Shown here: in pieces, positions 48,701-60,400 of the stretch | How positions within the stretch are numbered: position 1 is the first letter of the stretch | Layout of the letters: each line of letters starts with the position of its first letter | DNA from: Pseudeuparius sepicola | Taxonomy: Eukaryota; Arthropoda; Insecta; Coleoptera; Anthribidae | DNA: 64,000 bases | Direction: 5' to 3' | NCBI GenBank assembly: GCA_963920635.1 | Contig: OY987299.1 | Location: forward strand, 21,468,901-21,532,900 | The notes under the pieces: model-generated | What the model was told of the DNA's origin: nothing | The model's database searches: none | The model's input: the letters and a program-made list of their open reading frames with translations, nothing else | Program-made: the position numbers and the translations under genes

Positions 48701-51700
48701 CAGGGTGTCTTGATTAACATAAAAAAAATCGCTAAATGGTTTTCGTCTTTTTTTTTACTAGAAAAAAATTCATAGTAGGTCTTGAAAATTGAGATTAAGA
48801 TCTGAAACTTTGCGCCAAAATAGAGTTTTTTGTGATCTATTTTTAGAAAAAAAGCCGGCTAAAATCGGACACAAATTACATATTTTATGAGGGTGTCCAA
48901 CATCAAAATGGGTCACACTGTATATATATTTGTATGTCTATTATACTTTCTCATCTAAAAACCATACACGACTGAATTTAAGATGCCAACGCCCCGACGG
49001 GACTATGCGAACTAATATATGGGCCATCGTAACCATGTGAAAGGTGCTAGCCACCAGGTCTACACTGGGTTAGTCTTTGTTGTTGTTCATTGTTGGCATG
49101 GCCCATAGACTAGTTTAGCATTGAGCCTATAGCCTTATATTCAATGGCGTATAGAGTTTATTATTCTATTTATATTTCTGATATTTGACATATTAACAAA
49201 ATATATTAGGTTTCATTGACAAAAACAAACAAAAATCGCGTTTCTTCTTCTTTGCTCCAAATCCAGTAGCTTTGCTTCCCTTCAAAAATTCCATCCATTC
49301 CAGGATATATTTTGGCTTTTGGTGACATTGAAAACACCCATTTTTAGGTGCCAAACATTTCCACCCTTTGGATCCACCCTTGTCAAAGGTTTGGCACCCA
49401 TAGGTTGGCACTAGGGCTGTTCGATCTCCGAATTTCAGTATCGGAAATCGATACTGAAAAAATTTCGATAAATCGATATAATCGATCTTATCGATAAAAT
49501 CTATCTTATCGGTATAATCAATCTTATCGATAAAATTGATCTTATCGATAAATTTGATCTTATCGATAAAATCTATCTTATTGATAAAATCGATCTTATC
49601 GATATAATTGATCTTATTGATAAAATCGATATAATCGATTTTATTTAAGAAGCTAGACGCGCATGTAACAAAGGCCGATCGGCCTGCTGCGGGTGCGGTC
49701 TGGACGCAATGGGTGCAGCAATTTCCTTTATTTTTGCAAACAATTTCAAAAGATAGATATAATCGGAAATATTGATAAAATCAAAAAGATCGATAAAATC
49801 AAAAATATCGATAAAATCTAAAATATCGATAAAATCGAAAAGATCGATAAAATTGAAAAGATCGATAAAATCGAAAAGATCGATAAAATCGAAAATATCG
49901 ATATTGCGATTTATCGAAATCAATATAAAAATAAATGTTTATTTTGCAGTTCATGAAATAAATGGTGACTTTAAATAGATAAATAAAATAAGCAGGTGGT
50001 TGTTTGTGCATCTGGCATCTGTAATTGCTGCTCAGAAATTGCCAAAAATCAACCATTTGGTTATTTTATTTCTTATTTTATTTTATCGGTCTGCTTGAAC
50101 CCACATTATTTGATCTAAAATTATTAATTTATTTTACCAGCGATCTGTTACAGCGTAGTTTACACGGGCAGGTAAAACTATCACAAGTCGTATATTTGAG
50201 AGTACTTCCAAATAGTTTATGTAAACGCTCCCAGAGACGTACCTACTCTTTTAGAGATCGTTTAAAATGGCAGAGTTCTCCCTGAGAGGGTTTACATTGG
50301 CAAACTATTAGGAAGTTCTCTAAGATATTTATACGACTTGTGATAGTTTCATTTGCGCATGTACACTACGCATTAGTTGTTGAGACAAGCCTGCCACGCG
50401 TGTATATTCTCACGCAAGGGATTAAATTTGCATTCCACATGAGTAGCACATGCCACAAAAAATTCACAGTTCAAAAACTATAGGTGCTAGGTAATTTTTT
50501 TTCACAAAAAGCTTCTTTCATGTTTTGGGCACATTTCCCACGCAGCATGTATATAAAAATTTCCACGAATAAAAACGTTTCTCGTTTAGTGAAAATTACA
50601 TTACACTTTTTATAACCTTGCAATTATTGTGTTGCTATTTAAAGTGCTTAATAAATAATATTGGACAACAACGATGGCATTCGTTGTAAGCGCTTATATT
50701 TAGCTTCAATTAAAAAAATCGAGTCGATAGCTCCACTACTCTCAAAGATATGACGATGGAAACGTAAAAAAACACAATTTCCGTAAATTGCCAATTTCAA
50801 CAGTTTTTCTAAATAAAAAAGTCCTCGACCGTACAAAAATGTCGTAAATCGCCATTTCGTATGCAGAGTAATGTACTTAACAAAACCTATAGGGTCCGAT
50901 CTAGTTCTACCTTGAAAAAATTTTTTGACGACTTAGCCTGATTTTCCTCCATAACAAAATCTTTTTGTGACTTTTAACACCGACATTTCAAATTCTTGCA
51001 GAGCAATAAAAGGATTTTTGAGAAAGAAGCAAGCGGAAGAGATGTTGAGCGCGTGCCCTTCCGGTACGTTTTTGCTACGGTTTTCAGACAGCGAACTGGG
51101 CGGGATCACAATAGCTTGGGTGTCAGGTATGTCGCAAATTTTATTCGTATTGTGTGCCATAGACTAATTCTAATTTATCTCCATCTGTAGAAGCTAGAGA
51201 GGTGTTCAGTTTGCAGCCATTTACTTCTAAAGACTTTGCGATACGTTCTCTGGCGGACCGTGTCGCCGACCTTACATACTTGGTTTTCCTGTACCCGGAT
51301 ATTCCGAAGGACAATCCCTTTGGGAAATATTACACACCATATCAAGGTTAGTATTACTTCTTTTTAGGGATGGGCTGAGGTAAAATACCTGAAATACATT
51401 CATGCAAAATTGTTTTTACTTTCCCCGGTACACACTTGAGCATTTTGCAGTGAATGATTAGATCCGAATGAAAATTGTAACTCAGAACAACCATTCAAGT
51501 ACCGAATAGAATTCTAGTACCATTTTCGTTTTCTGACAGATAATCAGCCAACCTCGAACAACGGCTATGTGAAGCCTCTGTTGGTGACCCACGTGCCGGG
51601 TTACTCTAATTACCCGAACACGCCCCACCACTACATGATGAACTCGCCGGATCCGACACGGGACACGCCTTCGGTGGCCAGCAGGTAACACTTTGATTTT

Positions 51701-54392
51701 GCTTTTCTCATTTTTTCTTTTCATTTTTTTTTGGATTGAAGAGATAGTAGTGATGCAACTTGTGTTACCTGGCAGGTTTTTTCGCTGGACATAATTTAAT
51801 TAATACAAAACAAATATATACACAGGGTTAACTATCACTTAGTACATAAAATTTTACCACATGTGGAGGGTGGCTTAAGAAAACGATCTTTAAAAAAGGG
51901 TAAATATCCCAATTTTCCCTGTAAGTCGTCCAATATGGCTTCGCAACGTACTGTCAGTTTGAAGTTATTTTCGCAGCGTTGTTTTAGGAAGGATGAAAAT
52001 ACCTTTTTACTCAAACAAATAAAAAAAATACTTAAATAACAATCATTTTGAATCTGTACAGCCGCAGCGCTGGTAGATTTACCCGAGGTTCTCCCGGATT
52101 CGCCTTACCTTACTTTGAAATTCAACTAACCTAAATTCAGCTGACCTCTTAAGCCCTAAACCCCGTTTTGACAGTTCGTTCTTTTAGCGCGCAGTGCAGA
52201 ACCCGAAACAACAGTTTATTTTCAATTAAAAGCTCACCCAATGTCCGAGTCCATGTCCTTCCATATTGTGCAATGGCTGCTTAGGGCTAGTCGACTTATT
52301 GTATGCACTCACCCACCATGCACCAACAACTTTGGTGTAGTTGATTCCCTGGCTTGGATGTTCACTAATCCTGCCACTCCCTTGTCGTACACAGCACTCC
52401 GAGGCTCTTGGCGTCTAGTACCGGTCGGTCCGCCGTGGCAACACTTCTTGATTTGTAAACTCTAAAAAAAGTAAGCCCGCCATCCCTCTGCAAATGACAT
52501 ATAATGGTGAAACACTAACCACTAGCGATAAAATTAGTAATGCTTTCGCAGAGTTTTTTAGTGATTCATATGTTTTACCATCTATGACTGCTAGTAATAT
52601 TGATTTGTCAGTCAACCCTAACCTTCTGATTCCTGTTTTTACCGAGTCGGATATTCTCAGTGCGTCTAAAAAACTCAAACCCAAAATTACATCAGGGCCT
52701 GATCAAATTCCTGCTTTTCTGGTGCGTGACTGTGCCTGTGTTCTTGCTAGCCCTTTGGCCAAACTGTTTAATCTCAGTCTGCAATCAGGAAGATTTCCTA
52801 ATACCTGGAAACTTTCCAAGGTGACACCGGTATTTAAAAAATCCGATCGCAGCAATGTCATCAATTACAGACCTATAACTATTATTTGTAACTTTGCAAA
52901 GTTATTTGAAATTCTGCTTCACGAACACCTGTATTTCCATGTGAAACGATACATCACGATTCACCAACATGGGTTTATGAAGGGACGTTCTACTACTACC
53001 AATCTAATTCAGATTACCCAATATATAGCTGAATCTATGGATAATCAGGAACAAACCGATGTTATTTACACAGATTTTAGTAAAGCCTTCGACAGATTAG
53101 ACCATACCATCCTGCTTAGGAAACTATCTGAGTTTGGTTTATCACATTCATTAGTTGAATTCTTTAGGTCCTACCTTACTGATAGGCAACAGTTTGTCGT
53201 CTGCAATGGATCTAGATCTGAGGTCTACACTGCTACATCCGGAGTTCCCCAAGGATCTAATTTAGGGCCACTTCTGTTTAACATGTTTCTTAATGACATT
53301 TCCACGGTCCTAGATACTGATTACTTGATTTACGCGGATGACCTCAAAATCTTTTCTTCCATCTCGAACGTGCGTGATTGTACCTCCCTGCAGAGAAATT
53401 TTTCCAATGTCAGTGCTTGGTGTCATGAAAATCGTCTCCCGCTCAATCCACAGAAGTGCAGTGTTATGTCATACTCTTTAAAGACCGAGACCCTTGTTTT
53501 CAATTATGAACTAGATTCAATTACACTTTCACGTCCTCACATAATCGCCGATTTAGGTGTAATTTTTGATCAAAAACTTAGTTTTTCTAATCATATTGAA
53601 TCGGTAATCACCCGTGCCCTAAAGGCCTATGGGTTTATTATTAGGAACTCACGCGATTTTCGTGACATTTCCACTATGAAATTATTATACTTTGCTTTTG
53701 TAAGGTCGAAACTAGAATATGCGTCCCTAGTATGGTGCCCTTACCATCAAGTATTTGTCAATAATTTGGAAAAAGTCCAAAGGAGATTTCTCAAATATCT
53801 GTCTTACAGGTTAGATAACAGGTACCCGGAGATAGGTACGCCGAGCGACGAACTGTTGTCTAGACACAATTTAACAAGCTTGCAGGTGAGAAGGTCTGGT
53901 TACTCGGTTGTGTTTCTTCATAAATTAATATCAAATGTCGTGGACAGCCCTCAGTTGCTGGCAAACTTAAATTTTCTCGTGCCTCGAATCTCAGCTCGCA
54001 AGGACCAGACCTTCTACCCAGGTAGGCCGAGGCTGAATGTGCTGAAGTTCTCGCCAATGCACAATATCTGCAACAACTATAACGCCATTTGTTCGAGTGT
54101 CGACATATTCAAATCACACATAAATTCGGTCACTTCCTATTCGAATGCAGGAGTAAGGTGAAGTTAATTGAGGTCAATTAAGAGTTGAAGTGGTTGAATG
54201 TGTGTTTTATTATATGAGCACCTCAACTTTTCGCTAGTTCTTATCTCAAGCAACAGCATAGTGTTAAGTTATTTCTAGTGTTAAGTTGTTTCTTGTTAAT
54301 ACTTAGTTAGGAGTAATTATTAATGATCCATGTTATGTTTGTTATCTACATGTTATTCCACCCTTTAAATGGCCTTGGCTGTAGGGTGAAGT

Positions 54393-54431
<39 letters not shown>

Positions 54432-57400
54432 ATTTCCTGTATCTGGGGCACAGGGCGTCTCCAAATTCTCCACAATTTTCCTTCTCCTGCCTCAGGCGAT
54501 GCTCGAGGCTTCTCACTACACTCCAGCTTCCCTTTTTTAGTCCCAAAAACTACGGGACCCACGAAAGCGAGCTGCTGCACGTGTGCCGTTACTCCATTAC
54601 TGTCCTCCCCTCTTGGCTCTCCCGCGCAAGTTACGAAGCGAAATTCCCCTATCACCTAAATTAAATCAAAGGTTTCCCAGTGCGTTCGTTCACCTGAATT
54701 TCAACATCAGCACTACCCATACATCTTATTGGAATATTGTCGCTTAGAAATAACAATACAACTAATAACTAATTAAATGGGAAAGTTAGGGCCTGGCACA
54801 CCAGACTTGAATCCAATGGATTTTTGTATTTGGGGACACATGAAGGCGATTGTGTACGAACAGGAAATTGACAACGAGCAGCAGTTACGTGAACGAATTG
54901 AAGGTGCAGCTGATCAAATCCAGAATAATCATGGACTTCTTGCACATATCCAGACATCTTTAATTAACTGAATGAATTTGTGCATCGAGGTTAACGGCGG
55001 CCTCTTTGAACAGCTACTATAGTGCTTTGCATATGTGTGCTAGTGCAGTTGTGTTGTTTTGGTTACCCTTCGGGGTTTTCCTGGCGGAGGGGATCCACCT
55101 CCTCATGGTCGCCAGGCTGAGTACCTCGCTTCAAACAAAAGGAATGGCTGAGGGGAACCAAGAGGTTCCCAACAGATTTATGTGAATGTTGTGTTGTGTA
55201 GTGCTGTGTGACTCTTAATGTAAAAAAGCAAGAAACCAGAAAATGGTGCAGTATTCAATCCTGGAAATGTCAGTAAGTTCTACATGTTCCTAAGAAAGTA
55301 ATCGTTCCCAACAGGAAATCGAAATTTCGCGGTGAATCCTCGAATAAATTGATAGACGTGGCAACGCCACGCTATTTCACTACCATTGACATAGGCGAAA
55401 TTTTAAGACAGGTTACGGCAGGCGTCCATAGGCGGCGTTTTTTGAGGGGTTTTAAGCAATTTGAAAAAAAAAATTTTTGGGCTTAAGACAAATGTTAGAA
55501 AATTTTTGAAAATTTATTTTGGCAAGTCCAATTTTTCTTTATCTACTATGAAATTTTGTGTACTAAGTGATAGTTAACCCTGTATATGTGGTGATTCACA
55601 TAAAACTTTCCACCCCAGTTTGCAACAAAATAGAAGTTTTTAATTCTGCCAAATGCATTTGATAGGGCTCAGTGATGACATCTTTTGAGAGTAAGTAAAA
55701 TTTTTCTGAAGCAAGAAATGCTGTAGTTGAAATAAATCGTCCACTGACAGGAATTTTGGAAAGTAGAAAATCTTTCGTTTTACCTCGGAAGTTTCCTAAT
55801 TTTAAAATATACTGTTTTAGACAAACACTGACATTGACAACTTTTGCTTAAAACACCAACAAAGGTAAGAATAAACAAGACGACAATCAAATTTATAGTA
55901 AAGTATTTTGGAATCGCTTCCTTTGGAGTTCGTCTCTTAGTGGTCAAAACTTTTGAAGATATTGACAGATTTTTTGTCAATGTAGCTACTTCTGAGTATT
56001 TTTAATAGGATGGATACCATGAATAGCACACCATTGGAAAGCATATATTAAAAATTACTTAATGCATTATGAACATTACAATTTGTTCAGCGAATGTTCG
56101 GCCCTACATCACAACTCCCCTCCTTGTCTGGTTCGTTCTAAAAGAAGTTTTAACGAACACTGACAGGTAGCATAAAGTTGCTAGTTTGTGCAAGGTTTTC
56201 ACCGCAGCATTCTAATTATTGATTTTTTTATCTCAGTTTACAGAGTATGCTTGAACTTTAAGTGAAAGAAAATTTAGGACACACCTAATCAAAAGTTAGG
56301 TGCTTTATTAGGTACCTCGTTAAGTATATTTCAGTTAAAATTTTATAAATGTTTTATATGTACTTTTACATTTTATGTCCATATGAAATCAAATTGCTTT
56401 TATTGACATGGAAACACTCTGTATTATTTTATTTTAAAATAAGTTTTGTTAATTTTTTTATATTGAAATTAAGATTAAATATTTTATTATCGTAACTCAC
56501 TTTTTATTGACCTAGTAGATTTTCTAGTATTTTCAGAATGATGTATTGTTAATAACATGACTAAGAATGGTAAAATATGCATCAAGAGCATCTTTTTAGT
56601 TCAGTACAGTAGTGTTTTTTTAGTTAAAGAGTATCAATGTGCCTTTTTGTTTTTGATGTTGTGAGAGTTGTAAAATGTTTTCAAAATATAATTAACCATA
56701 TAATTAAGTTATTTCATTTTCCTTAATTCATATTTTCCACAAAACAAACAAAAACATGCTGGACATATACCACAACAAAAATAAAATATTTCATAATCTA
56801 TTGCCAATTAATTAGGAAGATTATCATAAATAAATGGTAAATAAAAATATTTTTTTGTCACATAGCAACTTTTTTACATAATATTTAATGTCTTTTTTTC
56901 ACTAAATAAATAGTCAGAGTGGAACATGGAATAAATTTTTAAATTTTTAAGCACATTGAAATTCTTGCTAGTTGTAGAATATGTGATCAAAAGTAGAGTT
57001 CATGTACAATAATACATAAGAATCAATAATTATTCAGTTATTTTTGGTTTCAAGCTACTTAGCCTAAGTTTTCCTAGTCTATTCTAGATACAGGCACATA
57101 CAGTGACAACTTTTTATTAACAAATTTTATTGAAATTTATGCCCATAATGCTTCAACATAAAATTCAAAGTAACCACTAGAAATTTCAATAATCTAACTT
57201 GTATTTCACATTTTCTACAAAAATTAAAATTAAGAGCTGCCTTCTCATGGGCGAAAATCGCCTTTTTGGTATCCTTTATAGGGTACATAATTTTCCTTAG
57301 CATCAGTATTATTTTCAGGAACCATTTATTGCGTCTTTTATATTTTGTTTTTGTTTTGTCTCCTTGGTAGACTCTTTACAGCGGTCATACTGTGTGGGCA

Positions 57401-60400
57401 AGTTTTTAAAGTCAACACAAAAATTGCAATAATTGATTTTTGTGACGAACTAGTGTGACGCCATCAATAATTATTGTTTTAATGGAAGCTGATTAGTGAT
57501 GGAGTTAAAAACATTCTGTTGAATTTCACCAGAAAAAGGAAGAGGCAGATAACAAAATAATGGTCTGTCTCTGATTCTAGATTACTCTCTTGAGCTGTGA
57601 GTTGCTACTTAAATTTTGCAGTCCATTTAGCAACTAATTATTCCATAATAGTGAGTAATAGAAAGGATAAAAACACCCCACTAACACCTAAAAGCATACA
57701 TAATAAATTACATTGCTGGAACAATACAAAATCACATACCTCAAAAGCCCCTCATCCGTTGCTTCCAGCTTTTATTTCCGTTGAGTGTTGAGAAATCGGA
57801 TGAAAATATGTTGCGTTAAAAAATGAATTTCAGCAGTTCATAATATGTAGAATTTACGAACGCTTTGATGGAAGTTCGTTCGACAGAGCAATTGATGACT
57901 TTAAAAACGTGTCCTATATTAAAACTTTTAAATATCATATTTAAATAAACTATAATATGACCATTAAATACTCATTGAGTCATGGGTTCATTATCTGGTA
58001 TCGGTAAATCCATGATCACAATTGTGAATGTGTAGATCACTGCATCTTTGCATGCATTTTGAGGGTACATATGCATAATAGATCGAAGTACCAACAAACA
58101 GTTTATATATTGATGCACATACATTATTTTTTCTTGAATTGGAAGTATTTACTATTGTGATCATGAAGCATGCTGCAAACAGACATAACCAGACACACTT
58201 GCAACATCATGAAGTAAATCCAAGCTTGTTCATTTCTCCAGACTTTGTTTGAACCAGGTGAATTCTTAACATTTTTTTATTTGTTAGTTGTGTGTTGTGT
58301 TTACAGATTTTGATGCTTAAGCAACCCTTTTTAGTTAAATAGTTTGGGCTTTACTTTTATAAACTTAATATATTTTTTGAATTTGCATTATCCACCTTTG
58401 CTACAAAAAAACCTTAACTAAGTCTTGACCAATGACTTCAGAACCTATAGACAGGTTTATTTTGATAAGCGCTTGACGCTCAGAACTAATCACAATCTAA
58501 GCGCTCCATTAAATTATTCCGAAAATGTCGCGAGATTGTCAGAAATTGCCCCTTTTTGTCGAGCCTTAGCGAACTTATTTCGACTCTGGGCTCGGAGGCT
58601 GGCGTCGTTAGACCATCCCCCGAGTCTTCAGGTGAGGTTCCGATGCTTCCGGCGCCCCCAAACAACAAAAAACATGCGATATCTAAGTGTGATTCTGGAG
58701 GAACTATAACCGGGAATCACTGGGTGAATAGTTGGTTGATGGTTGACTTTCTGTCTTTGTTTGTAGCATGTTTTTAGAGTAGTATGGATATATTTAATCT
58801 TGGAGTCAAAATAAAGGGCATTTTAACAATGGGGCGCCACGTCTATAGGTTTTGGCGTCATTGGTCTTGACAAACAATAATTATTGATTTATGTCAGTTT
58901 TGGACATTTTTCATATCACTATGGTGTAAAATTAATTTATAAAAGATTTTAGTTTTAAAGCCTGCTCTTCTGACTCATATCAAGAAGAGTTGGACAATAT
59001 AACAATGTCAAAGTGATATCCTACTCAATTTCGAATGAAATAAAAGTAAGAAAACTGATCTGTCAATATAAACCAGACAAGACAAGGCCGTGAAACTCAT
59101 ATCGAAGAGTCATCACAAGAAGGTCCAGTTTATGTTACATGTAAAAATTCAAAAAGCTGGAAAATTTAATGAATTAAAATGTACGAAGGAAAAAGTAAGT
59201 AGAAGTACATTTTAATAATGTAACAAACTTATTTTCAGTTTAGATTCAGGTGTTTTTCAAGGTATAAGAAACATGTATCTATCGATATTGGACACCTTTT
59301 GTACTTAAGAAGGCGTTCACTAAGTGTTTTCTACATCATCTGTGTACAGTGTGTCCCCGGATAAGTGAACAAAGAGGTGTAAAAGACAACAAAATATCGA
59401 CTTGAAATTTAATCGTTAAGACCTGCTTGATTAACAACTAATTTGGGACATATTTTTATTAAAAAAAAACAAGTATGCCTTGGAAGCAGGGTTGAGATGA
59501 TTTAAATCACTTGATTAAAATCATGATTTTAATCAAAGTATTTTTTAAATAAAATCATTATTAAAATCAGGATACTACTTAAAAATATATTTATTCATAG
59601 AAAGAAAACCATAAAATCGTTTTGGGTACAAGAACAAAACTAATAAATTTTTATAATAATATTTATTATATTACTTGATGAAAAGGAATTTAGCAGCTTT
59701 TCACAAAAATGAAACTTTAAAAAAAACAACAGATAATCTAATCTGAAAATAAAAACGGAATAAAATGAAAAAGTCTTGTGAAGTGTATAAGAAATAAGAA
59801 GTACTTTACTGATTTAAGTATATTATTCATGCTTGAAAATATATTTTCGTTTGATGAAACAAAATATAAACAGTTGAAAACAAACACTAGCGAACATTAA
59901 TTAAAAGAAAAAATAAAAAAAAATCATGATGTTTTTAGATTTTAAAAAAATCATGTTTTTTTATCAACCTTGCTTGGAAGTTTTGAAAAAACTGATTTTT
60001 CCACCTGCAAAGGGCAGTTTCTGTAGGTTTTAGGACACAATGTTATTAATTAAAGTTGTTCCGAACGAAACACAGAAATTATTACAGAAACGGCTTTTTG
60101 CAGGTAGAAAATAGTTATTGTGTATAACTAGTGCGAAAAGTGTATATTTATAGCATGATGCATGAAGTTTTCCAAGACAGTTGATTTTTCAAAAATAAAA
60201 ATATGTCTTAAATTAGTTTGTAATCAAGCAGGTTTTAACGATTAAATTTCAACTTGAAATTTGTCTTTTGCACCTCTTTGTTCATTGATCCGGGAACACA
60301 CTGTATGTAACTGAACTACGTTTCCATAACCAGCTGTACTAGTAGTTATCTTTGGATAACAAAAATATAGGCTTTCTTGGACAAATATAATTTTATTTTT

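Larger units (their letters stand above)
51819..55584. mobile_element. TIR element enclosing a retrotransposon and transposase remnant
   Basis: Left 'acagggttaactatcactta' and right 'taagtgatagttaaccctgt' are perfect inverted ends, extended by 'gtacataaaatttt' and 'aaattttgtgtac'. The 3.8-kb interior holds a 5'-truncated non-LTR element (52452-54435) and a transposase C-terminus (54777-55022, +), so the outer element is a broken mariner-like transposon of the window's fold-back type. Confidence 0.65.

Noticed and set aside
49645..50056. Repetitive [11 protein letters not shown] and [12 protein letters not shown] frames
   Set aside because: They are translations of the TATCGATA arrays, not a repeat protein.
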